A DNA stretch of 64,000 nucleotides from Chitinophagales bacterium 33-2. GTDB lineage: Bacteria; Bacteroidota; Bacteroidia; Chitinophagales; Chitinophagaceae. The notes beneath the pieces were generated by a model. That model was not told where the DNA came from. It did no database searches and was given only the letters and a program-made list of their open reading frames with translations. This document shows, one piece after another, positions 23,718 to 32,544 of the stretch. Positions within the stretch are counted from its first letter, which is position 1; each line of letters opens with the position of its first letter. The stretch lies in assembly GCA_002050435.1 (NCBI GenBank), contig MWYV01000035.1, positions 34,647 to 98,646 of the forward strand, read 5' to 3'. Both the position numbers and the translations under genes were made by a program.

Positions 23718-25670
23718 TTTTCCGCTGTTGAACTTCTGCCAGGCATCCAATCCGCATCGGAGCCAGTCACGGAATTCCGTTGCTTCTGAAGTATATCCCT
23801 TGGTTTTGGTCAGCGCCTTTTCACCGGGAGTGATGATGGCATACTGGGGCTGTGCCACAGCAAAAAAGTTTTCTGCCTGGAAAGTAGCCCACTTGTCTCC
23901 CACTGTTACAATTGATTTCTTACCGGAAGTAGGAGAATCATATTCAAACTGTTCCGATACCGGAAGCTTTTTTCTTTCATCAACATAAAGCGAAACCACG
24001 ATGAATTCATCTTTCATGAGGGCTTTTACTTCTTCATTCACCCACACATTTTCTTCCATTCTCCTGCAGTTCACACAGGCCCACCCTGTAAAATCGATCA
24101 ATACTGGTTTGTTCTGTATCCGGGCCAGTTCCAATGCTCTTTCATAATCATTTTCTATTGGCTGCACACCGGTTTCGCAATTCACTGGCGATTCATAAAT
24201 ACTGTAGCAAAGCGGGGGAGGAAACCCGCTGATCAGTGTGAGTCTCGAATATTTTGTATTGGTAATGCCCGGCACGAGGTATGCCGTGCATAAGGCAAAA
24301 AACAGGATGATAAAGATCCTTACCCCTGTATATTTTGGTTTCGGTTCACCAAACCGGATCACACCCGACAAAAAAAGCACAATTCCCAGCCCGATCAGGA
24401 TCCATATTCCCATAAAAACTTCTCTCGGTAACAAATGCCACTGTTTCACAAGGTCGGCATTGGATAGAAATTTTACGGCAAGGGCCAGTTCCAGAAAACC
24501 CAGTACAATCTTCACGGTATTCAGCCAGCCGCCGGATTTCGGAAGCGATTGCAACCACTGTGGGAAAAGGGCAAAGAGGGCAAATGGAAGTGCCAGTCCC
24601 AATCCAAATCCCGACATGCCTGAAGTTAATTGCATGGCACCGTTATCACTTGTTAGAACGCCTGCCAGCAGCGAACCCAGGATGGGTCCTGTACAGGAAA
24701 AAGAAACAATGGCCAGCGTGAGGGCCATAAAGAAGATGCCATACATATCACCCAATCCTGATTTTGAATCGATCTTGCTGGCCAGTCCTGAAGGCAACCC
24801 CAATTCAAACACGCCAAAAAACGATAAAGCAAAAAAGATGAAGACAGCAAAAAAGCCAAGGTTCAGCCACACATTCGTGGAGATATTATTGAGCACTTCG
24901 GGGTTGATCTTGTCCAGCAGGTGAAATGGAGCGCTCAATATGGCATAGATCAGGAAGATGCTTAAACCATAAAGCAGTGCATTGCGCACACCGCGCCTGC
25001 GCGTGCCGGATTTTTTTGTAAAAAAAGAAACGGTCAATGGGATCAATGGAAAAACACATGGGGTGATCAGTGCAATCAGCCCCCCAAGAAAACCTAAAAG
25101 AAAAATAGTGAACAGGCTTTTATCTGCAGTATCATCATCGCCACAATTATTTACAGGATTTTTTATATCCAAACCCGGAATAAGGATGCGGGCTTCTGTA
25201 CTTTCACCTCCTTCCAGTTCAACTGAAAAATTGTAAGTGGTGGCTGGATAAAATTCTTCATCATTGCCATAAGTGTACAGCAGCACACCCTGGAGTTTAG
25301 CAGGGATCTTACCATCAATGGTGATATAGGTTTTAAACACCACAGGGGCATTGTAATATTTCACCGGAATTTCAAAAATGGGGCTGTGCTCTGTTACCAG
25401 ACTTCCTGAATCGCGGAAAAAATTATTGACCCTGATCGCTGAATCTGCAAACTGAATTTCAGTGGTGGGTATTTCTGCCAGCAGTTGGTTGGGAGCATAA
25501 AGCTGCCAGGTCGGGGAAGCGGCAGTTGAAAAACTAAATTCGAATTGATTGTTCTCTATTTTTTTACTGGAAACATTCCAGGTAAAAGGTGCTTCAGTTT
25601 GAGCATGCGCAACATCAGTTGAAAGAAAAAAAAGAAGGACCAGCAGCGTTTTGTAAAATAGCTTCATCAT
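23715..25670 (-). CDS. dsbD: Thiol:disulfide interchange protein DsbD, N-terminal domain without its cysteines
   Basis: 651 residues. Signal peptide (1-23, ending AHA), a periplasmic nDsbD-like domain (about 25-155), eight membrane helices (about 185-465) and a C-terminal thioredoxin domain. Redox cysteines are present in the membrane domain (Cys205 in TPCVFPL and Cys326 in SCTGPI) and in the thioredoxin site WACVNC (Cys532, Cys535). The fused N-terminal domain has none: where an nDsbD Cys pair is expected the sequence reads LYTYGNDEEFYP. A separate nDsbD-like protein with the pair is encoded just upstream. DsbD carries electrons from cytoplasmic thioredoxin to the periplasm. Confidence 0.93.
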   Translation of the reverse strand: MMKLFYKTLLVLLFFLSTDVAHAQTEAPFTWNVSSKKIENNQFEFSFSTAASPTWQLYAPNQLLAEIPTTEIQFADSAIRVNNFFRDSGSLVTEHSPIFEIPVKYYNAPVVFKTYITIDGKIPAKLQGVLLYTYGNDEEFYPATTYNFSVELEGGESTEARILIPGLDIKNPVNNCGDDDTADKSLFTIFLLGFLGGLIALITPCVFPLIPLTVSFFTKKSGTRRRGVRNALLYGLSIFLIYAILSAPFHLLDKINPEVLNNISTNVWLNLGFFAVFIFFALSFFGVFELGLPSGLASKIDSKSGLGDMYGIFFMALTLAIVSFSCTGPILGSLLAGVLTSDNGAMQLTSGMSGFGLGLALPFALFALFPQWLQSLPKSGGWLNTVKIVLGFLELALAVKFLSNADLVKQWHLLPREVFMGIWILIGLGIVLFLSGVIRFGEPKPKYTGVRIFIILFFALCTAYLVPGITNTKYSRLTLISGFPPPLCYSIYESPVNCETGVQPIENDYERALELARIQNKPVLIDFTGWACVNCRRMEENVWVNEEVKALMKDEFIVVSLYVDERKKLPVSEQFEYDSPTSGKKSIVTVGDKWATFQAENFFAVAQPQYAIITPGEKALTKTKGYTSEATEFRDWLRCGLDAWQKFNSGK

Positions 25671-25718
25671 CCGGTTTTAAAACAGAACGGGACGCCTCAG
25701 CTCCCGTTTCAACAATTC

Positions 25719-26171
25719 CTAACTCAATGGTATGGTAAAATCAACGGTTTTAGGAGGAAGGCATTTTTCATCTGTACAGGCCTGGAACTCCAGCTTCCCG
25801 CTGACATTGGTTTTGACCTTTCCTTTTAATTTTATTTTCTGAACGAAAACTACTTTATGGCTGTACTGGTAAGCGGTAACATCCAGTTGAACGTCTTTAA
25901 ATTTTTCAAGTTTTCCCACCTCTTTTACTTTTCCTTCAAAATCAACAAGTGGATTTTTATTGAATTTAAAACTGGTTGGAATAGCAATGGCATCTTCAGG
26001 TTGTTGCTGGGAATATACATGCCAGCCTTTCTGCATGGTTGCTACCATCTGCACTTCGTATTCTTTGTCATTAATTTTTTTACTGGAAAAACTCCAGCTC
26101 ACAGGGTTGTTCTGCGCAGAAACTGCAATTACAGCAATAAAGGCTAAAAAAAGTGCAAGGGTTTTTTTCAT
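25719..26171 (-). CDS. Stand-alone nDsbD-like periplasmic protein
   Basis: 150 residues from the ATG at 26171; the longer frame begins with a TTG and adds nothing signal-like. Signal peptide about 1-19 (KKTLALFLAFIAVIAVSA). The mature part is an immunoglobulin-like beta domain similar to that at the start of the DsbD encoded 48 bp downstream (SWSFSSKKINDKEYEV here, TWNVSSKKIENNQFEF there). Cys132 and Cys137 in QACTDEKCLPPK match the redox pair of E. coli nDsbD in position. It probably accepts electrons from DsbD and passes them on, or takes them from the membrane domain directly. Cotranscription with dsbD is likely. Confidence 0.88.
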   Translation of the reverse strand: MKKTLALFLAFIAVIAVSAQNNPVSWSFSSKKINDKEYEVQMVATMQKGWHVYSQQQPEDAIAIPTSFKFNKNPLVDFEGKVKEVGKLEKFKDVQLDVTAYQYSHKVVFVQKIKLKGKVKTNVSGKLEFQACTDEKCLPPKTVDFTIPLS

Positions 26172-26216
26172 ATTTAAAAGCTGTACAAATTTCAAGAAAT
26201 TAATTTTCTAAAGATG

Positions 26217-26900
26217 TTAAAGTACTGGTTCGGGCTCCATCACTTTGTTAAACAATTTTTTAAATACTTTTCTTCCGTCTGTATTGCCCAATGCTGCAGA
26301 ACAGGCTCTTTCCGGGTGTGGCATCATACCGATCACATTTCCTGCTTTATTAGAGATGCCGGCAATATTCCTTAAGGAACCATTAGGATTTGCTTCGGGA
26401 ACAACAGCACCATCTTCATTGCAGTAATAAAAGAGAACCTGTTTGTTTTGTTCCAGTGCATCCAGAGTGGCTTCGTCTGCATAATAGCGGCCCTCGCCAT
26501 GAGCGATTGGAATTTTAAAGCGTTTGCCCTCAGCATCTTTTATAAAAAGATTTTTACAGATGTATTGCTGGTTATGATTTCTCAGCAGGGCGCCGGGCAG
26601 CAAATGTGATTCACAAAGAATTTGAAATCCATTACAAACCCCAAGCACTTTTCCGCCGCGATTGGCAAATTCAATCACGCTTTGCATGATGGGACTGAAC
26701 CTTGCAATGGCGCCTGTTCTTAAATAATCACCATAAGAAAAACCACCGGGAAGCACGATGCAGTCTTCAGTGGAAAACTTAGACAGGTCACTGTCTTTGT
26801 GCCAAAGCATGATACACTCCTGCTTCAGATCATGAACAAGGGCATTATACATATCCCTGTCGCAATTAGAACCAGGAAAAACAACTACTCCGAATTTCAT
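26217..26900 (-). CDS. purQ: Phosphoribosylformylglycinamidine synthase subunit PurQ
   Basis: 227 residues, a class I glutamine amidotransferase. It begins MKFGVVVFPGSNCDRD and has the nucleophile Cys in VLGVCNGFQIL (about 87), LPGGFSYGDYLR before it, and the His-Glu pair in MPHPERA (about 197-200). It releases ammonia from glutamine for FGAM formation with PurL and PurS. purS is 12 kb away in another operon and purL is outside the window. A TATCTTTG box lies 18 bp upstream. The nDsbD-like gene follows 45 bp downstream and could be cotranscribed, but the functions are unrelated. Confidence 0.95.
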   Translation of the reverse strand: MKFGVVVFPGSNCDRDMYNALVHDLKQECIMLWHKDSDLSKFSTEDCIVLPGGFSYGDYLRTGAIARFSPIMQSVIEFANRGGKVLGVCNGFQILCESHLLPGALLRNHNQQYICKNLFIKDAEGKRFKIPIAHGEGRYYADEATLDALEQNKQVLFYYCNEDGAVVPEANPNGSLRNIAGISNKAGNVIGMMPHPERACSAALGNTDGRKVFKKLFNKVMEPEPVL

Positions 26901-26917
26901 CAGAAAAATATTAGGTT

Positions 26918-26925
26918 CAAAGATA
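26918..26925 (-). promoter_or_regulatory. -7 promoter box of purQ
   Basis: Perfect TAnnTTTG on the minus strand (TATCTTTG), 17 bp before the purQ ATG. No TTTG is seen at normal spacing. It indicates that purQ has its own promoter separate from the upstream membrane-protein gene. No purine riboswitch fold was recognised. Confidence 0.45.
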
Positions 26926-26948
26926 GTTTTCCGCCCTCATTTTTCCTG

Positions 26949-27932
26949 TTAATGCCATGTTGGAGTTCCATATTGGATATAAAAGACATACCCAAGAGTA
27001 ATATAAAAGAGGATGTAGGAAATCAAATGGCGCTTCTGGAAAAAATACGCACTGGCATGGAATGCGGAAAACGGAGCCATTAACAACACCCAGGCATGAA
27101 AGGACTGGTTGCTGTTAACAAAGGGAACAAAAAATGCCAGCAGCAGGTATAACAGCATAATGCTCCAGTTCTTGCGCACCTGAATGAGCATTTTTCCAAG
27201 GTTCAGCTGGATAAAATACCCGCCAAGTAAAAAAGGAATGGTGAGTAGCAGCGTGCTGGCTGCAAGCCAGAAAGAACTTTTCATGATTGGAACCCGAACA
27301 TCCAGGGAAGGAAGAAAATTGTCCAGGCTCAGGTTGTCAGTAAGGAAAAGATAAACAGCATGAAAATAATAAGGCGTCAGGCAACCAAACAGGAATAAAA
27401 TAATCTCGTTAAGCCGGAAAGGCTTTAATATCATCAGTCCTACTAAAATACAGAGCACAAATGAAGCAGAAGGAAAATAAATGTAGGAACTGAGGCCTGC
27501 AAGCAGCCCGATATTGAATACCTGTTGCTTTGCAGAAGCCGTATTGTAAAGTCCAAATAATTTGATGAACATGGCAATTACAAAGGTGGAAGCAAGCAGC
27601 GGAGCCGAAAGCTGCGTCCACTCAGGCATTAGGGATGTAATGAGCAGGTAGGCCATGGCCGGCAGGTAGTGCGGCCTAGGTGTCATCCTGTATTCATTTA
27701 CAAGATGGTTGATCATCAGGCTTTGTATATACAAAAGGAAAAAAGCCAGCAGGGCAGCGTAAAAAGCATTTTCTGCAGGAAGCCATTCAATCAGTGATTC
27801 AAACAATTCTCCATCCAGTTCGGTTGACGCAATGTTCTTTGAATACATGAACAATGGCAATTTCACCAGAAGTCCGAAGATCAGCAGCAGAAAAATATTA
27901 CCAGGTGACTTTTGCTTAAAAATTCCAATCAC
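26949..27932 (-). CDS. DUF6427 family polytopic membrane protein
   Basis: 327 residues, GTG start at 27932 (an ATG two bases out of frame is not usable). It opens MIGIFKQKSPGNIFLLLIFGLLVKLP as is usual for the DUF6427 group. About ten hydrophobic helices follow, with few charged loops (NEYRMTPRPHY, KPFRLNEI). No enzyme motif can be seen. It stops 12 bases before the 506-aa secreted protein gene would in the other direction: the two are head-to-tail on the minus strand with a 12-bp gap and are probably cotranscribed. The family is restricted to Bacteroidota, function unknown. Confidence 0.75.
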   Translation of the reverse strand: MIGIFKQKSPGNIFLLLIFGLLVKLPLFMYSKNIASTELDGELFESLIEWLPAENAFYAALLAFFLLYIQSLMINHLVNEYRMTPRPHYLPAMAYLLITSLMPEWTQLSAPLLASTFVIAMFIKLFGLYNTASAKQQVFNIGLLAGLSSYIYFPSASFVLCILVGLMILKPFRLNEIILFLFGCLTPYYFHAVYLFLTDNLSLDNFLPSLDVRVPIMKSSFWLAASTLLLTIPFLLGGYFIQLNLGKMLIQVRKNWSIMLLYLLLAFFVPFVNSNQSFHAWVLLMAPFSAFHASAYFFQKRHLISYILFYITLGYVFYIQYGTPTWH

Positions 27933-27944
27933 ATGGCAATGCTA

Positions 27945-29465
27945 TTAATTAAATTCGATTTTAGCAAAGCAAAGATAGTTACGGTAATAGCAGGGAACGA
28001 TCAGTTGATTGGCACTTACCTGCTTTCCATACTTAGGAAGAAACTCAAATCCCCTGTCAAGGTTTTTAAGTGTTGGGTTCTGGTTGATGGTTCCACCAGG
28101 TGATAAAGTAAAATCATTCAGCAGCAGTGCTCTTCTTTCATCCACATTAAATAAATAATGGATCTGGCTTCCGGTGTTAGCCATCAGGTAAGAAATTTTA
28201 TCATCAGATTCATCATCAAACTGCGATTTCCGTATCACACTGTTCCACTCCAGCTTTCCAGTGGAATCAAAGGAAAGAATGGTGATGTTCTCGGCATGGC
28301 TCCTCACCTGCCTGGGGTTATTAAATCTGTTAGACCTCCACCACCAGTTATTATAAACCGGGGATAAATTATAGTAATCGAAACTGTTCATGGGCATTCC
28401 GTAGAGATAGTTCCATCGATTCCAACTGTTATTTCTGGAAGTGGTATAAAATGCTTCTGAATTGATCACAAAACCGCCATCTCTTTTAATGATCACATTT
28501 CTAACAAAATAATCATTGAATGCAGATTTGATATGGGCATCTCCTTTTGCCTCTTTGCGTAAATTTTCACTTAAAACCAATGCATTCTGCAACGAAGCCT
28601 GACGCGATTTTTTGTCCCAGGCATAAAAATAAAATCCTTCGATATTGCCCCTTTTTTTCTGATAATAAAAAGAGGTAAGAAAATAACGCTGATTAAAATT
28701 ATCCACTTTAACAACAGGCTTATCCAGTAAGATCTGTTCGTGTGGGACGGTAATATAAATCAGGGAATCTGAATCCGCCGGCTTCCAGACCAACTGGGTT
28801 TTATTGATTGTTTCGTTGTTGTTCCTTTTGAATTTAGTGAAAACCAGGTCGCCTTCATTATCAATATTGAATTCATCCAGCCTGTCCCTGTATTCTTCCA
28901 TTTCCACCAAAAACCTGGATCTTTTCTGCAGGGCAAGTTCATTATTAAACAGCAGTGTGGTTATAATAAATACGGAACGGTTTTTTGAATTGACCTTAAA
29001 GACCATGATCCTGTTACGCGCTTCACTGTTGATGGCGGTATACACCTTGTTATTGGAAGATGAGGAAAGATGTGTGGTATCCAGTGTCATCACATCAGAG
29101 ATCTTATTCCCTTCACCATCGACCTTCACAGCCTCGCAATAAACAATGTTTTTACGCTGGTACTGGTAAATGGCATAAGTGAAATCGGAATAGGGAAAAA
29201 AATCAATGTTGAGCAGGCGGTCGTCTGTGATATAATCCTGTTCAACTTTTTTGGTTTCAACCATTTCATTATTGAATACGCTGATAAAGTTTTTTCCCCG
29301 GGCTTGTTTATACACCAGGAAATTTCCGGAAACCTTGCCAATGATTTCAAAATTGGTGCGACGGTTGTCTTCATTGGACGGTTCAGAATAAACGATCCGC
29401 TGACCTTTTACGGTAGAGAAGCAAAGAAGTATACTGACGGAAAGAAAGATTTTTACAAAACGCAT
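27945..29465 (-). CDS. Hypothetical secreted protein, Bacteroidota-specific (506 aa)
   Basis: ATG at 29465, three codons inside a TTG-started frame. A signal peptide (RFVKIFLSVSILLCFSTVKG-QR) is followed by about 485 residues of beta-rich, Asn- and Tyr-rich sequence with repeated strand-turn patterns such as NFLVYKQARGKNFISVFNNE and ENITILSFDSTGKLEWNSVI, suggestive of a beta-propeller-like exported domain. A Trp/Asn/Tyr-rich insertion lies at about 375-400 (NNWWWRSNRFNN). No catalytic motif, no C-terminal type IX sorting domain visible. It precedes the DUF6427 gene by 12 bp, so the two likely form an operon. Family not recognised. Confidence 0.7.
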   Translation of the reverse strand: MRFVKIFLSVSILLCFSTVKGQRIVYSEPSNEDNRRTNFEIIGKVSGNFLVYKQARGKNFISVFNNEMVETKKVEQDYITDDRLLNIDFFPYSDFTYAIYQYQRKNIVYCEAVKVDGEGNKISDVMTLDTTHLSSSSNNKVYTAINSEARNRIMVFKVNSKNRSVFIITTLLFNNELALQKRSRFLVEMEEYRDRLDEFNIDNEGDLVFTKFKRNNNETINKTQLVWKPADSDSLIYITVPHEQILLDKPVVKVDNFNQRYFLTSFYYQKKRGNIEGFYFYAWDKKSRQASLQNALVLSENLRKEAKGDAHIKSAFNDYFVRNVIIKRDGGFVINSEAFYTTSRNNSWNRWNYLYGMPMNSFDYYNLSPVYNNWWWRSNRFNNPRQVRSHAENITILSFDSTGKLEWNSVIRKSQFDDESDDKISYLMANTGSQIHYLFNVDERRALLLNDFTLSPGGTINQNPTLKNLDRGFEFLPKYGKQVSANQLIVPCYYRNYLCFAKIEFN

Positions 29466-29593
29466 AGCCTGCAACGCATTTAACGGTTAAAGGTAAATTT
29501 GAATTTCTTATTAGAGGCTTAAAAATTAATATGGTTGCACGATGGCCTGCATCATGCCTTTACATAAGAAACTGCCCTGTTCAGCGAATATTG

Positions 29594-29623
29594 TTTGCTC
29601 ATTGACTTTAACATATACCTTTG
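29594..29623 (+). promoter_or_regulatory. Promoter of kup
   Basis: TTTG (29594-29597), 18 bp, TACCTTTG (29616-29623): a near-ideal Bacteroidota promoter. Predicted transcript start near 29627, with about 37 nt of leader before the GTG start. Confidence 0.7.
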
Positions 29624-29663
29624 ACCGCTTATTACCACCACTACTACATTATAACCCGGAAAA

Positions 29664-31631
29664 GTGAAAGCCCCCATTAATAAGGTAACATCGGCAGGCC
29701 TTCTTGTAGCATTAGGGATCATTTATGGAGACATCGGAACTTCTCCTCTTTATGTTTTCAATGCCATCATCAATAACAGGATGATCACTGAGGAATTGAT
29801 CATCGGCAGTTTATCCTGTATCATCTGGACACTTACCCTTCAAACTACCATTAAATATGTAATGCTGGTTTTAAGGGCCGATAATAAAGGGGAAGGTGGA
29901 ACTTTTGCGCTTTATGCGCTTGTGCGCCGCCGCAAGAAGTGGCTGGTGATGCCTGCCATGATCGGAGGTGCAGCGCTCCTGGCAGATGGAATTATTTGTC
30001 CGCCCATATCCATTACTTCAGCAGTGGAAGGTCTGAGAGAACTGCCCACCTTCAGCAATATAGATCAATATGTGGTGTACATCGTTTTGGTAATTCTTGC
30101 TTTTTTCTTCTTTATGCAACAATTCGGCACCCATTCCATTGGCAAACTTTTTGGCCCTGTTATGCTGGTCTGGTTCAGCATGCTGGCCTTGTTAGGTATT
30201 TATCATCTTTCAGCCGATTTCGGAATCTTCAGGGCCTTCAGTCCGCATTATGCCGTACAGTTTATCAGTGATTATCCAAATGCATTGTGGCTTCTGGGAG
30301 CTGTTTTTCTTTGCACCACCGGCGCAGAGGCCTTATATAGTGACCTGGGGCATTGCGGAAGAGGCAACATCAGGTTCACCTGGAATTTTGTCAAAGCCTG
30401 CCTGATCCTGAATTACCTGGGCCAGGGCGCCTATCTGCTGCACAATTACAGTGGAATTACCATGACCGATGCGGTGCGTGCAGACCTGGGGATCAATGCG
30501 TTTTTTGACCTGATGCCGCAATGGTTTATCATCTTCGGAGTGATCATTGCCACTTCAGCAGCCATCATTGCCAGCCAGGCAATGATCTCAGGTTCCTTTA
30601 CCCTGATCAGTGAAGCCATGCGCCTGAATCTTTCACCCAAACTTAAGATCCGTTATCCTTCAGAGGCGAAGGGACAATTGTTCATTCCCTCGCTCAACCT
30701 CCTCATGTTCCTGGGTTGCGTGGGTGTAGTACTTTATTTTAAAACATCACAGCGCATGGAGGCAGCTTATGGCCTGGCCATTGTGGTGACCATGTTAATG
30801 ACCACTGTTCTTTTTGCCAATTATATGGTTTTGCGCCGAGTGAACCCATTGTACATCTGGATTTTTCTTGGATTGTACATTTCACTGGAACTGCTTTTCC
30901 TTTTAGCCCTTCTTCAGAAATTCATGCATGGCGGGTACATTACCCTGATCATAGGAGGTGTTGTATTTGTAATCATGTATGTTTGGTACAGAGCCAGGAA
31001 GATCAAAAACAGGTATGTGGAATTTGTGCGGCTTGATCATTATATTCCAAAGATCCAGGAATTAAGCAATGACCGTACGGTTCCGAAATATGCAACCCAC
31101 CTGGTTTATCTTACGAGCGCAGACAATCCCAAAGAAATAGAACATAAGATCATTTATTCGATACTGAATAAAAAACCGAAACGTGCAGATATCTATTGGT
31201 TCGTACACGTTGACACACTGGATGATCCTTACACCATGGAATACAAGGTGGATCATATTATTCCGAATGATATCATCAGAGTGGAGTTCAGGCTTGGTTT
31301 CCGTGTGGAACCCCGTATCAACCTCATGTTCCGCAAAGTGGTGGAAGACCTGATGGCGAATAAGGAAGTGCACATTTCCAGTCGTTACGAAAGCCTTGAA
31401 AAAAATAATGTTACGGGTGATTTTTCATTTGTGGTGATGGAAAAATACCTGAGCCAGGATAATGATCTCCCCATACTGGAAAGACTGACTATGCGGTTTC
31501 ATTTCTGGCTGAAAGAGATCAGTCTTTCAGAAGAAAGAGGATTTGGACTGGATGCAAGCACCGTAGTGATCGAAAAATTTCCACTGATCGTTTCACCTGC
31601 ACCAAATCTGAAATTAAAAAGAATTGAGTAG
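29664..31631 (+). CDS. kup: Kup-family potassium uptake protein
   Basis: 655 residues with a GTG start at 29664; the next in-frame methionine would remove the conserved first helix. About twelve membrane helices occupy residues 10-435 (GIIYGDIGTSPLYVFNAI at the start is the family signature), followed by a 200-residue cytoplasmic domain (from about 450: LDHYIPKIQELSNDRTVPK). Kup transporters carry out proton-coupled K+ import. Conserved Asp and Glu in GDIGTSPLY and TGAEALYSDLGHCG are present. The first gene in an apparent unit with the downstream hydrolase (38-bp gap). Confidence 0.94.
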   Translation: MKAPINKVTSAGLLVALGIIYGDIGTSPLYVFNAIINNRMITEELIIGSLSCIIWTLTLQTTIKYVMLVLRADNKGEGGTFALYALVRRRKKWLVMPAMIGGAALLADGIICPPISITSAVEGLRELPTFSNIDQYVVYIVLVILAFFFFMQQFGTHSIGKLFGPVMLVWFSMLALLGIYHLSADFGIFRAFSPHYAVQFISDYPNALWLLGAVFLCTTGAEALYSDLGHCGRGNIRFTWNFVKACLILNYLGQGAYLLHNYSGITMTDAVRADLGINAFFDLMPQWFIIFGVIIATSAAIIASQAMISGSFTLISEAMRLNLSPKLKIRYPSEAKGQLFIPSLNLLMFLGCVGVVLYFKTSQRMEAAYGLAIVVTMLMTTVLFANYMVLRRVNPLYIWIFLGLYISLELLFLLALLQKFMHGGYITLIIGGVVFVIMYVWYRARKIKNRYVEFVRLDHYIPKIQELSNDRTVPKYATHLVYLTSADNPKEIEHKIIYSILNKKPKRADIYWFVHVDTLDDPYTMEYKVDHIIPNDIIRVEFRLGFRVEPRINLMFRKVVEDLMANKEVHISSRYESLEKNNVTGDFSFVVMEKYLSQDNDLPILERLTMRFHFWLKEISLSEERGFGLDASTVVIEKFPLIVSPAPNLKLKRIE

Positions 31632-31669
31632 CAGCTTTCAGACAAAGTGCTTATTTTGATAAAAAGCAT

Positions 31670-32458
31670 TTGCCCTCATTTGCCTATTATATTGTCGGAT
31701 CGATTGCACTGTTGTCGGTTGCTGTTTATTTTCTGCAGGAATTTTTCATTTTTAAACCAGAAAAACTCAAGCCGGGCTTCCTGTTTAAATATGATATCCC
31801 ATTCCGGGAATTGAATTTTGATATTGCACCCGGGATCCGCATCAATGGACTCCATTTTCATCGTGATAAGCCCAAAGGACTGATCCTGTATTTTCATGGA
31901 AATACAAGAAGCATTAAAGGCTGGGCAAAATATTCAAGAGATTTTTACCGCTACGGTTACGATGTGATCCTGGTGGATTACAGAGGGTTTGGAAAAAGTA
32001 CCGGTCCCAGAAATGAAAAGGAAATGCTGCAGGATATGCAGTTTGTTTATGAAGCACTGGCAAAACAATATTCAGAGCAACACCTGATTGTTTATGGAAG
32101 AAGCCTGGGAAGTGGCTTCGCTGCAAAGCTGGCCTCCGACAACCAGCCAAGATACCTGATACTGGATTCACCGTATTACAATTTTACAAAAGTGATTGAA
32201 CGGTTTTTACCTTTTCTTCCTATCAGAATGGTATTAAGGTACCAGTTAAGAACAGACAGGTGGATCGTAAAAGTGCGGTGCCCTATTTATATTTTACATG
32301 GAACGCGTGACCGGCTCATTCCAATCAGGCACAGTGAAAGATTGCAAAAACTCAATCCAAAAAGAACGACCCTGATCCGGATCCTTGGTGGCCGGCACAA
32401 CAACCTCCCGGATTTTCCTGAATACCACAATTTTGTCAGGGATATTCTCAAAGAGTAA
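31670..32458 (+). CDS. Membrane-anchored alpha/beta hydrolase (ABHD13/17-like), copy 1
   Basis: 262 residues with a TTG start at 31670; no ATG lies near the conserved beginning. One N-terminal helix (about 5-22) anchors it, and then the hydrolase fold follows: HGNTRS oxyanion loop (76-81), nucleophile Ser145 in YGRSLGSG, Asp214 in HGTRDRLIP and His243 in GGRHNNL, a full catalytic triad. Relatives are serine hydrolases of unknown substrate, and the bacterial form is a common BEM46-like protein. A paralogue is encoded at 33.7 kb beyond a lipoprotein gene. It directly follows kup. Confidence 0.85.
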   Translation: MPSFAYYIVGSIALLSVAVYFLQEFFIFKPEKLKPGFLFKYDIPFRELNFDIAPGIRINGLHFHRDKPKGLILYFHGNTRSIKGWAKYSRDFYRYGYDVILVDYRGFGKSTGPRNEKEMLQDMQFVYEALAKQYSEQHLIVYGRSLGSGFAAKLASDNQPRYLILDSPYYNFTKVIERFLPFLPIRMVLRYQLRTDRWIVKVRCPIYILHGTRDRLIPIRHSERLQKLNPKRTTLIRILGGRHNNLPDFPEYHNFVRDILKE

Positions 32459-32544
32459 AAATGGAGCACTTGTTATCATTTTCTTAAATAACAATTCTGA
32501 AATAACCTTTATAATTTGTTTTGTCTCCTACGTTAAACTATGAT

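Noticed and set aside
29466..29663. RNA gene or riboswitch ahead of kup
   Set aside because: No ydaO/kimA-like or other recognisable fold seen by eye; the leader after the promoter is only about 37 nt.
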